Source: Diplocarpon mali
Taxonomy: Eukaryota; Ascomycota; Leotiomycetes; Helotiales; Drepanopezizaceae
Direction: 5' to 3'
Length of the DNA stretch: 64,000 bases
Assembly: GCA_024741835.1 (NCBI GenBank)
Contig: JAENRP010000043.1
Coordinates: 37,000-100,999, forward strand
Under the pieces are notes generated by a model, which worked only from the letters and a program-made list of their open reading frames with translations, made no database searches and was not told the DNA's origin. Shown in pieces: positions 1-12,227 of this stretch. A program made the translations under genes and the position numbers. How positions within the stretch are numbered: position 1 is the stretch's first letter; each line of letters starts with the position of its first letter.

Positions 1-1325
1 GAATACTACCTCGACCCTTCCAAGGTGCATCGTCCTATTCAGCTACAGATGATATCCGTGAAACTTGCGCGTAAGGAGGGACAGTGTTTCCGGTAGCAGT
101 GGTGGTTACTGAGAGTTCCCTAGCTCTACACATTGATATTCCCTCTAGGAGGTCCTTAGGCTACGCCCCTAGAGGGAAATCAGTACTGCTGCTCGTAATA
201 CTCCTACTTCTCTACTCCTACTACCACCACCACCATCACCAGTGTGTACTTGTGCCAGCGCCCCTCGCCCACTCTCAGTTCCGCAAAAGTGACATCAAGT
301 GAAACGCAACAGCCCTCCCCCGAGGCCCTGTTCGGTTCCCAAACCTGCCACCTGTCAAGGGAAGTTTCAACGGTTCGACGTAGTAACTTTCCCTCGCCGT
401 TGCAAAGTGATGCGGCATCTTCCTCTCGCGTAGCTCTAATCCTGATGGAAAAGGGTGTTTCATCCAACCCTGTGTCTTTTGTAGTGATTCGACAGCTCGC
501 AACTTTGCACGGTTGCTTATCGTCTTACCCGGTGAGGCCAACCTTTGAAGAAATTCGCGGCCGATTCTTGAACCCAACGGGACCGAAGATCTCCTGGCAA
601 AACCCACCGATCGGAATATCCTGTACTGGGGAAGGCCCGCGAGATCTTTGGTCAGCGCCTTTTCCTGCCGGGCATCGTCTGACGCCGGCACGGTAGGGAA
701 GCCATGATGCGATTGCTTGTGTGCTGGACGTGACTTGGATCTGGTGGGAATGTGGATGACATGGACATGATGGACGAAGTATGAGATGGATATCAGTCGG
801 AGCACCCGTCGCCCAGGCAAGCTCGTATTAGGTAATGAATGCCGCTTCACACGTGCTTTGGCCTCGAGACCTCCCGCGAAGAACACGTGCCATTCCTTCC
901 ACAGCCGGGGCCAGCATCTGTCCCAGCCCTGCACCGTACCCCCCGTCGCACTATCGCCGATCTTAACTCCGCGTTCTGTCCTGCACGTGCTGCATCCTCT
1001 CCTCCTTCGCCGTCACTCCTCCACACACACCATCTCGCCATAGACTCTTACTCCGACTGGCTCGCACTTCCAGATCAAATCGGTCGGATCGGATCAGAGC
1101 AGAGCTGATATTGACATCTCGAAATTCCACCGCTCGAGAAATACCGCTATATCCCTTACCCCTCACTGCTCTACTCTTTTCTACCTCCTCACCATCTCAG
1201 CCGCTGCGAGAACAAGAGATCACGAACCCACCGAACCCACGACCCGACCCAAACCCAGCCATTCCATTACCACAAACACCAAACAGAAGCACACCCCACA
1301 CCCCACAACCACCAGCACGCCCACA
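1..1325. other. Intergenic region with a short inverted repeat
   Basis: No supportable gene. A short inverted repeat (about 138-151 against 168-181, core TTCCCTCTAGG / CCTAGAGGGAA) could form a hairpin. From about 1140 the plus strand becomes pyrimidine-rich and then C/A-rich up to the ATG at 1326, which looks like a fungal promoter and 5' leader for the small gene that follows. Open frames on the minus strand across 275-934 lack any recognisable domain and look like chance. Confidence 0.5.
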
Positions 1326-1646
1326 ATGGAAGCACCTCTCTCCTCCCCCTCCCGACTCCAAAGACAAGCCCTAACCCTGACCCAACAACAACAACAACAA
1401 CAACAACCGCCGCCGCCGCCGCCATACTCCGCCTACCCGTCCTCCACGACCCCAACCTCCGGTCCGACCTCCGCAGCGCAAAGTCAGCAGCACCACGCCC
1501 AGCAGATACCACCCCAAGCCGCCGCCCAGCCCCGCTCGAACGACACGGCCTCGCCGTTCCTGCGGGATTTCAACCTCGTAGCCGAGGCGGCGAAACGGGC
1601 GCAGATGGCCTGTCTGATGCGGGACCTGGAGGGCGTGGCCATCTGA
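1326..1646 (+). CDS. Small Gln/Pro-rich protein with conserved-looking C-terminal helix
   Basis: Single-exon frame of 106 residues. Residues 1-75 are low complexity: a run of eight Gln from CAA codons, a run of six Pro, then Ser/Thr/Ala/Gln-rich sequence. The last 30 residues are different: they start at about residue 77 with SPFLRDFNLVAEAAKRAQ and form a predicted amphipathic helix ending in a short acidic/hydrophobic tail. This contrast between a disordered head and a compact tail suggests the tail is the functional part. The ATG follows a pyrimidine- and C/A-rich leader typical of fungal starts. I do not recognise a named family, so the function is unknown. That it is a real gene rests on its composition and leader only. 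Confidence 0.55.
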   Translation: MEAPLSSPSRLQRQALTLTQQQQQQQQPPPPPPYSAYPSSTTPTSGPTSAAQSQQHHAQQIPPQAAAQPRSNDTASPFLRDFNLVAEAAKRAQMACLMRDLEGVAI

Positions 1647-2779
1647 AACCTCGGAGTGTGGAGGTCGGTCGGGGATATTCCGCTGCTATCATGGCAGGTT
1701 TCGAGCGGGAAGGCAAGGGAAGGGGGGCCGGAGGATGACGGGTGGGATGGGAGAGAGCTAGACGAGTGGCGAGGCGCTCGTTCCCATAACCTCGTCGCTG
1801 TCACTGACGGGCAGAGGGAAGCACAATCTGCTTACGCACACCTGAAAAGCATCTACAGGCGTTCTTCGTTTCCATTTCCAATCTCGTGTACGGGGCGCGG
1901 CGTTGCGGGACGGTTATCCCAGATTTCATCTCAGCGCAACTGGATGGGGTGCAAGTTCTCTCCGCCTCACAGGCGAGGGAGGGCCAGCTGAAGATTTGGG
2001 TACTAGATACTAGCCAGCCACCAGAAATCGGAACAGTGCCAGGCATTCTTAAACCGTCGCTCGCGTCTCGTTCTGATTCCCACTTCTCCCGAATTCCGTG
2101 CGCTGTCTCACACTGCCGGGGGTGCACGCATCTCATGGCTCGCTCCTTGAAACAGCACATTCCAAGGCCGCCTCGATCTCCTACCTGGTTAAGTTGATGT
2201 CACAGTCCTACCACATCGTCCTTCCCGCCGGAATAGCTTCAATTTAATATCACAGCTGCGTCGGACATTCGCACCATGCCCTCCCGCTGACGAGCCAACG
2301 CGAAAAAAAAAAGAAACAAAAAAGAACAGGTCCAGAGGTCAGCGCCCGCCTACCCAGAGTCACTAACATCGGAGCGACCGAGCTGGAACCGAAGTGAGTA
2401 ATTTGGATCTATGTATTCCTATTAACAACAGCCGAGTCGCTCATGTGCTCAGCCAGGCCACTCGGCTCCTCTCGCCAGTCTAAAGCAGCGCAAGTCCTTC
2501 GGACGAATCATTCAATACCTCTCATAAAGTCGATAGAACCCCGCCCAACTCCCAGATTCCCAGATTCCATACCACCAGCACCTGTACCTGCGAGGTGTAA
2601 CTGCGAGCTGGGCCGGAAAAACCACACTTGCACCTGAACCGAAAATTAGGAGCCGAACAAAAGCAGGACGTAAGCCAGTGAGACCCAATACACCTAATCC
2701 ACAGTTGAGTAGAGACAGAACGCCAGTGCTGAATATCTTCTGTAATATGGACGAATGAACCGCGCTAATCGCCTCCTTC
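1647..2779. other. Intergenic region
   Basis: Lies between the 3' end of the small Gln/Pro-rich gene and the 3' end of the Gid1-like gene (convergent). It holds an A-rich tract around 2305-2330 and no coding frame I can support. Confidence 0.5.
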
Positions 2780-5700
2780 CTATATCTCGTTACCGGCCTT
2801 GACTTTCACAAAGTCATCTATGCTGACGAAAGCACCTGGCCCACCTCCTTCTCCCAGATCTTCGAGAAGGACAGTGCTTTGCTGAATGAGTTTCTCGAGA
2901 GCAGCTGTTGAGGATTTCCCCAGTGAGACTGAGGCTTGTCAGTTGAAAGAAACTCCCTCTTCTAGAGATTGGATGAACCTACGTAAAATCGCAGAGTTCA
3001 GTTCTTCCGCGACAGCTGCTCGGCCCTTGGGATCAAGAAGGTGAGCTACCTCCTTAGCATTCAGTGGATCTTGGTATGCCATCAGCGCAAATGCATCTTC
3101 AAGCGCTTTCCCGACTTCCCTCCGCGGGTCATCTTTGTACTCTGCTTGCAAGATCTGACCATATGCTAGTGTTTCCTGTAGCAGATCATGATACTCAGTT
3201 TGGTTTTCAGACGGCTCTTCGGTATCCATACGATCCCAGTTGTTGTATTGGCTTTGATGATCGTCCAGGTCCATATCTTGGTTGATAATGTCGTCGTACC
3301 AATCTCCGCTATGGCCATTGCCCTTCTTGTTGCCGTGGGGATGGGGCGAGTTTTGCATCTCAGCACCTTGGCGAATCATCTCAATGAATCTATAGATCTC
3401 GTTAGTGGCCGTGAAGAGAGAAGCACAAGTGCACAGGGATTTTTTTTAATGCATCACTCCACCTGGACAACTATTAAAAATGAGGGTATGTGTACCTTCG
3501 ACACTTCAGTCGGAATGAGACATGCTCGTTGTCCTTTAAAACATTCGGGTAAAAGGCATTGGTATGCTTGAGAGCCTTCTCGATATCGCCTTCCAGCACC
3601 GCTTTGCGTATTCCTGCATATCTGTCAGCATTTATGCCCAGCGCATCGCGAAGGACTATCGTATTTACGTTGGCGATGACCCGCATCTTCATCCTCCTTC
3701 ACGTCAGGCCCTGCGACGATGGTGCTTGGGTCAAAATTCAAAGCCTTCTTCTCCTCGTAGATCTCCTCCGCAAAAGATCGGGCAGTCTCGACATAGCCAT
3801 CGTGACTAAGAAATTGAAGTACCTGCCATGTTCAGTGGAGCGCCTAGTGAATTGGATGATGCAGACCATACCAATGCTTGTATGAGCTCCGTCTCACTCA
3901 ATGGCGGAGCAAGATTTGCCGTACTCGTTGCTTCAATTCGTTGCTTAATTTGCTTCTTTTCTCGCTGTTCCTCATAGTCAGCCATCGAGTTTATATCCTT
4001 TGGTCCAGTACTTGGCAGCAATCCGGTGTCCGGTGGTAACGAATGCTCAGATGTATGTTGCGCCGCATCGGCAATGAATCCGGCTCTTGGCGTTGGGTCG
4101 GACATATTTGCGTATATGCTGTCTCCTGCGAGCCCAATTCTGATGTTCCTGACGTTTGCCAGGCCACTATTCCAGGGGACGGAGCTTTGATCATTGTCTC
4201 TCAATTCCCGAGAATGACGCGACAGGAACCCTCCTTCTCCAGGAGTAGGTGAAACTGGCTGCCGAACCAGTTCGGCCGGTCTAGAGATATACGGCAAAAA
4301 TGATGCTCGCGCAGCGGGGTGCTCAGTTGTTGCAGCAGCGCGTGTCCACAATCGAGTTGCCGTTGCCTCTAGTTCGAGTTCCAACGTTCGTAGATGGATA
4401 GCGGCGCGGCCTATATCGACTTGTCTCGCTAATTCTGCTCGTAGTAGATCGACCCGCCGAGCTGTATTCAGGAACGAGTGCTCTGCTGCATCCAAAGACC
4501 TCATTGTCACAATTTGTCGGAATGCTCTCACCAGAAACGTTGCCCACTCGCTGATAGGGGATTCCGTCGTCACCGGCCTACCCAGACTCTCGTGAGAGGC
4601 GGGTGTACGAGCTGCCGATGCGGCAGCCCGGCCGGGAATGGATCTGTCGAGAATATTCGAATTTGGAGGTGGCGCCATCATGCCACTGGGCGCGGTATTG
4701 AGATTTTGATGTCCGAGCCTTTGTGTCGGCCGTCGCTGGAACGCGGAGCTTATTGGGACATTGCGTGATATGATGGAGCCACGTCTTGCTGTTTGTGATC
4801 CTATTCGGGTCGAGGTCGGTACCAGAGGAGGCACGTCGGCAATCTCATCTACGGAATGAGATCCCCACCCTCGCAGGGCCGCCTGCACCTGGAGAAGCTC
4901 TTCGTCGGATGATTGTGAGGCCAGAGTGGGAAGAGCTGGAGCATTCGTACTGTTCGGAGAGATATGGTCGCCAGAGAAGCTAGGGGGTTGGGAATAAAAA
5001 AGATGATTACTTGCCGACATCATGTCATCTATGTCAAAGACAAATGGAATTTGTCCAAAGTTTACACGAACATGCTCTCCTGCCTTCTTCATACCCACCG
5101 AAGGATAGAGTTTCTCCTTGTTGATGTCACGGAAGGCGGTACCTTCGGCCGGTTAGCACACGCTCAACCAGCATCTCAAAGAAGTAGGAACGGACCCAGA
5201 TGATCTCCATTCTTCGTAAAAAATGCCGAATTAGTTCTGAAATTGATCCCGCAGCCTATAATGTCGCCCGCGTTAAAAGGGGGCCCGTAATGTTTACCTG
5301 AGCTGTTACAGCCGAACGAGTGCCCATCGTCTCCATGGTATGCCCACGATTCAGGTTCCCAGCCTGGTAGCCGTGACAATGGCACGTTCTTACTCGAGAA
5401 GCCAATTCCAATAGAGCTCCTGCCAAATGCGTGTTAGGAATATGTGGTAATAAATGTCATTGATGTAGGCTGGAGGGGGGGGCGTACTCTTCTCTTTTCC
5501 TTGAAATTATCGTCACTTCAAAATAGTAGATACCACACTGCGGAGGCATAGGATGATCGGCTCGGATAGCACATGCTTCAAGGTCTCTGTCTCGCTCGGA
5601 TTTTGGGCCTGTAAACTTGACTTCCTGCCCATCCGACAGCACTTCCAACCCCCCGTACTTGTCTTGACTGTTCCACTTTGAGGGCAAAGGGGTCAGCGTC

Positions 5701-6284
5701 TCGTAATCCACTGGCGGTGCCTTCTCTATCAAATCATAGGTCATGCCTCGGTGTGATGGAGTTATCTTCGTATGCAGATTCATGCTGCTTGCACTTGTCG
5801 AGAGAGAACCTGGCTGGGAGGAGTGTACAGAGTGCCCATCTTTATGTGCCGCAGCCTTCGCCTTATGTGCTTCCTCAAGTCTCTGCACGTATTTTGACCC
5901 GTTGAGATACGAGGGTGTGAAGAAATGGTCCGCATGCCCGCCACCAAGAGCTCCGTAACCGTACCCGTTCACGAGAGATCCAAAGGCACTCGAGAAGCTC
6001 GGTAACTGTCCACCACGACCCCAAGACCCAGACCGACCATTTATGGTTCCTCCGTTCGAATTCGAGTCCATTTCGTGAGCTCGAGGATCGTATCGCGGAT
6101 GTCCGCTGAGGTTGTGGTAGGTAGAGTCGTAGTCCCCGTCTGCAGGACCCAAGTGAGCGAACGCGCCAGATCTCAACACCTGTGAATACTGTCCCCCGTA
6201 AGGAGCCCCAGAGACAACGGAAGCGTAAGAAGAGCGTCGTGGCATGAGTCCGGGTGCCCCAGCGGGCATGTTGGAGCTAGACAT
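2780..6284 (-). CDS. gid1: GID/CTLH ubiquitin-ligase scaffold subunit, RanBPM/Vid30-like (SPRY-LisH-CTLH-CRA)
   Basis: Seven exons by splice-site joining: 6284-5488, 5419-5196, 5142-3872, 3822-3669, 3613-3496, 3389-2983, 2928-2780; total 3120 nt, 1039 residues. Domain order: Gly/Ser-rich N-terminus; SPRY domain about 210-372 (includes YYFEVTI, SSIGIGFS, FFTKNGDHLG, YPSVGMKKAGEHVRVNFGQ); a Ser/Pro-rich disordered stretch about 373-757; LisH about 758-790 (QFLSHDGYVETARSFAEE); CTLH about 816-875; CRA to the C-terminus. This is the Vid30/Gid1 and RanBP9/10 architecture, the scaffold of the GID/CTLH E3 ligase, which in yeast degrades gluconeogenic enzymes. The long insertion between SPRY and LisH is larger than in animal RanBPM. 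All six introns are 49-106 bp, and the intron at 2982-2929 removes an in-frame TGA. The ATG at 6284 is the first of its frame; a later Met cannot be excluded. Confidence 0.9.
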
Positions 6285-7621
6285 AGAAATCGTTGAATGG
6301 TCTATATTCAGTGCTTGAGAGGGTTTCCGTGTCTATCGAGCTGGCAGAGAAAGACGAGAAGGCTGCTTTATAGCTCTGTAGAGTACCCCGTAGTTCCGTC
6401 AAAGTAGAAGGGCTCCCGACTCTGCGAATCAAGGACTATCGTGGGGAACGTAAGCTGTCTAGGTGGTTCATTTCCAGCAAAGTGGCGTAGACGTGAAATG
6501 ATTTTGTTGATTAGCTCTACGGGAGGGCTATGTTTCTGCCAATCCCATTATAAAATCTGCACTAGTTATGAAGACTCGGGTTGTCAGGAAGAACGAGTAA
6601 GTCGGTCACGGCCCGCGACGGTGAGGTGCTATCAGTACTATAGTAGGCCTTAAAAGTGGGGCCGTCACGAGGGCATCTCATTATATGTACTCCACACCTT
6701 CACTTATCGGATTGTATTTGGCGTTGTGAGAGTTCACAACAGAGTTGTTCAAGAGAGTTCTTGGGTTCGCAAATTTTAGCCGGTCGCAGTCACTGGAAAA
6801 ATGCGAGTGTTGTTGACTTGTGCAATTCTCTAGGTGAGCCAGGGTAGGTACCACACGACCAGAAGGAATCATCGCCAGCATGACTTTCAAAATGCCATGT
6901 AACAACCATGGTAGGATGTGCACCGCAGTCTCCTTATTCGGTCCTCCAAGCATTTCACATAATAACCTCAGAGTTAGCAACACTGTATCACAAGAAATGC
7001 TTGCTGGTGCCAATAATCAGGTAATATACATATAGTTTTACGTAAATTTCCTCGCAGAACAGTGTTCTGGCTACAAAAGTGATGTGGCAAGAGACCGCGC
7101 TACTTGTGATAGAGAAGTAGAAGCACTGTATGTATTTCTGAAACTCTCCATTTCATTCTGATCTTGACTTTATATCTCCAGCGTCGAGAGTAGTTGTGAC
7201 TAGCAAATACGAAAGCTGGATTCGAGACAGTTACCTGCCTGTGAGACGCATCTATCCAAAGAAACTCGGTGAGCAAAGAAAGTATCCAGAAAGATCTGCG
7301 AAGGGAAAATTTTATTTTCGATAACGAGTAAAAGAATTTCTGTTTCTATGGTACAAATGCCAGTGCCAGAAAACGCCCCGTTTCATTAGCCAGTTCACGA
7401 AGCACTAAAAGTGTAGATGTGCAGCACAATATCCCAGAGTTTTCCTCATACCCAAGCAGTGGCGGCAAAAAAGTTCAAGTGATCGCTAATTACCGAACTC
7501 CCAGGCTGGCGTCCTCTCACCCGCCGCAGTATTTGCAGTGCCAGTGCAACAATAGTCTGAAGCGATACATATACTTATACAAAGAGCTGTAAGAGATGGT
7601 TACCGTTGGGTAGTGACGGCT
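6285..7621. other. Intergenic region (Gid1 promoter / Ies4 downstream)
   Basis: About 1.3 kb between the Ies4 stop and the Gid1 start, both genes on the minus strand. Short frames only, and no recognisable RNA gene or repeat. It should contain the promoter and 5' leader of the Gid1-like gene. Confidence 0.5.
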
Positions 7622-8555
7622 TCATGCAGGAGTCTCGGCCAGAGGTGTTGAAAGTACCGGAGCTGGGGAGGGTGCAGGAATAGAGGGAGCCGGCGAGGAG
7701 ACCAAGTTGCTGATATTGCTCTTCATATCGACGTCGGCAGCGCTATTGCTCTTGTCGCTATTTCTGCTCTCGATCTGACTATTATCCTTGTTCTCCTTGC
7801 TGCTGTCCCCGGAGGTAGAGCTCTCGGAGTTGACCTGAACAGTGACCTTGGGGGGTGCCATCCATCGAGGTATTTCCCACACGACGCCGGTAAAGCTCTT
7901 GAGCTTGAAAGAACCCCTCTGCCACTTCCGACAAGGCTTCCCAGATCTGTCGAGAGCGCGAAGGCCGGCATTTATCGCGCCCTGGTTGGCCTTTGGTCCA
8001 AGTTTATGGGCTCCAGTGCCATTTGCTGCTCGAGGGGCGGTGCTGGAATGATCAATTGAGCCATCCTCTCTGAGATAAAACTGTTAACAAAAGAGTCTTT
8101 AAATGGTATGCAAATAGGGGACGAGAGACCGGGGCGGCGGAATAACGTCGATGCACTCACAACCTTGCTTTCTTTTTCGGGCCTGGCTTGCCTCGAGGCT
8201 TTGGAAGTCCGTCTGGTCCCAAAGCAGGGCCGGATCTTTTTACCCCCTTCTTCTTGACGACCTCCGTAGGAGGGGGCATGCTGATTGAGGGCACAGGGGT
8301 ACCAGCAGCGACAGGCGTGTTGGTCGACTCGGAGGAGGGGATGTCGCCATTCGCGATGGGCACATTTGGGAGCGTCGATGCTGTCGCAGAAGACTCCTTG
8401 GGCTCCTCTTTGACCTCTCCTTTGAGCGGATCGGCGAATCTGGAAAGCAGTACAGGAGCAAGCTTCAAAGTGATCAAGATGGTCCCCTTCGAGGACGACT
8501 TTCGTCGAGCGGATGCAGAGGTACCAACAGAAGCTGGCGTCTTTGGAGGTGCCAT
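7622..8555 (-). CDS. ies4: INO80 chromatin-remodelling complex subunit Ies4-like
   Basis: Two exons, 8555-8161 and 8069-7622, separated by a 91-bp intron (donor GTGAGT, acceptor TATCTCAG); 843 nt, 280 residues. The N-terminus starts MAPPKTPASVGT and leads into KGTILITLKLAPVLLSRF, the conserved Ies4 opening. A Ser/Pro-rich linker and a basic nuclear-localisation-like segment (KKKGVKRSG, GKPGPKKKARL) follow. The second exon carries the conserved block HKLGPKANQGAINAGLRALD and then RKWQRGSFKLKSFTG and WEIPRWMAPPK, followed by an acidic Ser/Asn-rich tail. Ies4 is a fungal-specific subunit of the INO80 nucleosome remodeller and acts in the nucleus; in yeast it is a checkpoint-kinase target. The assignment rests on the paired N- and C-terminal conserved blocks. 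Confidence 0.85.
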
Positions 8556-9774
8556 CGCATAGAGGTTGGGGTGTCGTGGTGGGAGATGAGGATTCGGAAT
8601 ATCGCCAGTTAGTGCGAAAGAAAAGCCTTGAACCGCCCTTTAGGGACGTCCTCGTGCGATGCGATGCGGAAGTTTCCACACCTTATCACTGACTCTGCCG
8701 TTATTGAGGTCGCAGGTTCGTCGAGGACAATATTATTACGGATGCGATGGGAGAGGGAAGGGGATGTCAGGGCGGTAGAGGATGTGGATGAAGGGGAAGC
8801 GGAAGGTTCTGCTCTAATAAGGAGCCGGGCTCTGGAGCCATTGTTTGCGTCAGGCAGTGCGAATGCTGAGGCGCTGAAAAGCGAGAAAGTCGCGCTGCCG
8901 AAATCTATCAAGATGTGAATAGTGGTCTGGGTCAGCAGCCAATCAGATCCCGGCTGGCTCTGTAGCGAAGAACGCTCCGGCTGCATCCTTTGTCCCAGAA
9001 CACGACAATTCCTGAACTTGGTCCATGAAATCTACAGAATACGTCGAGGTCGGCCTCTGATGCTCTATGCTGATCAACGCCCGGTCGCCTCATTTACCAA
9101 GGCCTTTGAGTTGGGGGGCACGCTCATCGTGAGACCACGCCTGCCATTCCTCACTTCGGCTGGTTCCAGACGAACCAACACGGTTTCAAAGGGCCACTTT
9201 TCCCTAACAGGATCTCACCCTGTTCTTATTTTGATCATCCCAGATAATTACACGATAACCTGCCTCATTTGAGCTGAGCGCACACATGGACCCGGAAGGA
9301 CACCCAAATATCATTGTGTCGGAATCCGATAAGCGCCAAACTCAAGATGCATCAGCATCATCTTTATGGCTGTTGTACGGTTAAACACCTCACACCACGA
9401 TATCTAGACAGGCTGCCGAGCTAATGATCGCCCGCATATGATACATCCATCCACTCCTCCTAAGACGTCCCGGAGCGCATCGCCTCAGTTGTATTCAGGC
9501 GATTAATTGTTTTGCCGCAATCACGAGTGATTTGAACGGTCGATACCATCTCACATCCTCCTCCCAATTTACGTTGGGGCGATGAGAGAAATTCGCCTAC
9601 GAAAAAAGACTAGCGTTCATCTTCTATGCGCCTAATGTCCCCGATTCAAATCCTAGACCCATACCCAAAACTCCTCGAGCAAACCCCAGTATGCTCACCT
9701 CGTGCACCAATCCAAGCAAATATTGTACACAACGCCAAACTCGCAATGATGTCTTTTTCGGCACCAAACAACAT
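8556..9774. other. Intergenic region
   Basis: Lies between the 5' end of the Ies4-like gene and the 3' end of the CHY/RING gene. Frames in 8628-8986 on both strands have no recognisable domain. A tRNA-T-loop-like string near 9643 is not flanked by a pairing stem. Nothing else seen. Confidence 0.5.
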
Positions 9775-12203
9775 CTATCGATGTCCGAATAACTCAAATT
9801 CATCTTCATCGTCAGCGTCGTCTTCGTCACAGTCGTCCATTACCGAATCGTCGTCAGACTCTTCTTCGTCCACTTCGTCAGCAGGATTAAAGGAGGCAGC
9901 ACTTCTAGGCTCGTCCCTTCCCCAAAAATCCATCTCTTCATCACGGTCTGCCGAGTCATCGGTCTCAGTAGTTTGAAGTGGCATAGATTCATGAAAGAAC
10001 CCAAGTCCTCTGGCGGGGGACATTGACCTGGCGATACGTGATGGTCGTGCATAAAGACTGAATCCATTCCGCTCTTCTGTGCCGAAGGACGGGGCATGGA
10101 TGTGTATGGAATGCCTTCTATGGCGAATTGGCCCCGTGCTGCCATGTGGCGGTGGAAAAATCTCTCCGGTTGGCTGGTCAGGAGGCACGGTGCCATCTAC
10201 TTCTCTATTCTCAAGTGATGGGACCTCAATAGCAGGATCGCTCAGTATGGAAAGTTGGGCTGTATTGTACGAGTCGCAAATCGCGCACTTCAGTCCAAGC
10301 CAGTGGTACTGGACAGCGCTTTTGGCATAGCAATCGTTGCAGGAGACCATGGCCTTGGTATCTCGAAATTGAGGCGGCATAGGTTGTGCATCAATTGCCC
10401 GGTCCAAGTTCCGGAATTGAGTTTCCATATTGACCGTGCTCTTACTGCATATTGGACATTTGTACGAAGATTTCATATGCTTGTCGTAGCAGGCTCTGTG
10501 GATTCCGTGGCCACAAAGCATGAAGACGACAGGCGAGAGAGAAGTAAACATGTACTCTCCGCATATCGGGCAATCGCAATCAGACACTCGTTCGATGCAT
10601 TTGTGGGATTTCTCATTAGCCATTGACATGCAGGTGCCACAAGTCTGTTAAGAAAGGTCAGCCTGATATATAAACAAGGAGCGCGTGACACCCTCACCTT
10701 GCAATGAAACACATCCTTCCCAAGACCACGGCCTTTCCTGCATATACCACAATCATTACAATGGTATATATTCTTATCGGCGTCGTTATCCCATAACTTG
10801 CAAACCCCACAATAATACCATGCTGTTCTCTCCCCGCAGTTGACACAAAACTCACCAGCCAGCTGTGCACATGAGCAGATCATGCAGAGCATATTCTTAG
10901 TAGCCTTTCTTATCAAGACGTGATCCTCAGCCTCGTCATGGCATAATCGGCAAGTATACCATTTGTCACATGCCGAGCACTGTAGCTTCACGTTTCTTTT
11001 GTAGTGCTTGCAGCCTAGAAATTCGGCCTCGTCTTTCATAGTAACATTCCCATCCTCGTCAGTCTCTGGTGGATCAGGAGGCGCATAGGATCGCTTCAGA
11101 TCATCTGGTGATAAGTGAAAGGTGTACTGTTGGTTCCTGGTTGGCGGCTCTTCTTCGCCATTCATTTGCCACAGAAATGAGCTCAACGACCCTGGTTCGG
11201 TAGGTCTCTCCTGGCTTATCATGCTTGCTGCGGAAGGTAAAATTGGCTGTTGCTTTGCATGATATTTCTCCTGGGCTTCAAAGTACTGTTGAGTAAGAAG
11301 CTGATGCATGAATCGAGCCTTTTGGTCAGGGGAAATCTCCATAGCCTGTATGTGAATGATTTGCTGTCTAAGAGCACCCATCCCATCGTCTTCTGGCAGA
11401 GAGCTACTCCTTGGGCGATTCGCAGACCCAGACATGCTTCTCTCTATCGTACCTCGTCTGGAAGGGCTTTCTGGTGTACTCATTCTTGAGCTTACAGAAT
11501 GGCGAGTACTGACTGTGATGCTCGCAGCCGAATTTGTTCGAAATCGATTGGGGATACCGAAAGAGGGATTGTCAGACGTATCATCGTCGACATGGCTATG
11601 CTCTGACCGCAGAGACGAGACTCTGTGTGCCATTACGTTGCTGGATATTACTGGCGTGGTTTGGGCCCACCCGTCTTCAGGCCCGCGAAGCTCTGCATAT
11701 AGTCCACCATCCTCTTCCATAGGAGACACCGTCAGCGGGGCTCCAGCTATGGTCTCTGTACCACCATGACTACCAGTTACGGCTTCTCCAAAATTCTCCA
11801 AGTGCTCAGCTAATCCCTCGATAGCAACCTCATCATGAGTACGTTGGGCCGTTGTTCGTTGATTTGTGACAGGGTCGATGTGATCAGTCGAAGGATTAGA
11901 GCGAGAGAATCGACGAGCTTGGCGGAGAACAGGATTAATAAAAAATTCGGACACCAAAGAGCTCATTTGGTGGGCATATGTCTCATGTGGACAATCTTCA
12001 AAGGTATTGTGTTTGGAGTCGAAATGAGGTACTGGAGGTCGAGATGTCGACCAAGCGGGCTCGCATGACGCTAACCCCCGGAACACGCTAACCTAGGATC
12101 AGTATCAGCACGTTGATCTACCCATCGATTCTTACCAGGGACCGGGAGCAGCGAAAGCATCTCCAGGACTTCCTGTCTCTTGTATTGTCCTAAATAATTT
12201 CAT
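9775..12203 (-). CDS. CHY zinc-finger / RING E3 ubiquitin ligase (Pirh2/RCHY1-like)
   Basis: Three exons: 12203-12136, 12087-10698, 10644-9775; 2328 nt, 775 residues. A long Ser-rich N-terminal region precedes a CHY plus CTCHY zinc-finger block at about 382-486 (starts GCKHYKR; many CxxC pairs), a RING-H2 finger at about 511-552 (CPICGEYMF, CGHGIHRACY, CPICSKS) and a zinc ribbon at about 587-613. The C-terminus is strongly acidic. This order is diagnostic of the RCHY1/Pirh2 family, which ubiquitinates substrate proteins and binds zinc through the CHY block. The 53-bp intron at 10697-10645 is well supported. The first, 23-codon exon is less sure: it was chosen because the ATG at 12203 joins in frame through a GTAAGA donor; the main exon has no ATG until about 11966. 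The start lies only 24 bp from the divergent LYR gene. Confidence 0.85.
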
Positions 12204-12227
12204 GGGAGTCGACATTCTATCTCACCC

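Noticed and set aside
275..934. 219-codon minus-strand frame
   Set aside because: No recognisable domain, and competing frames of similar length lie on the other strand.
9630..9665. T-loop-like string suggesting a tRNA
   Set aside because: Flanking bases do not pair into a T-stem and no acceptor or D-arm is visible.
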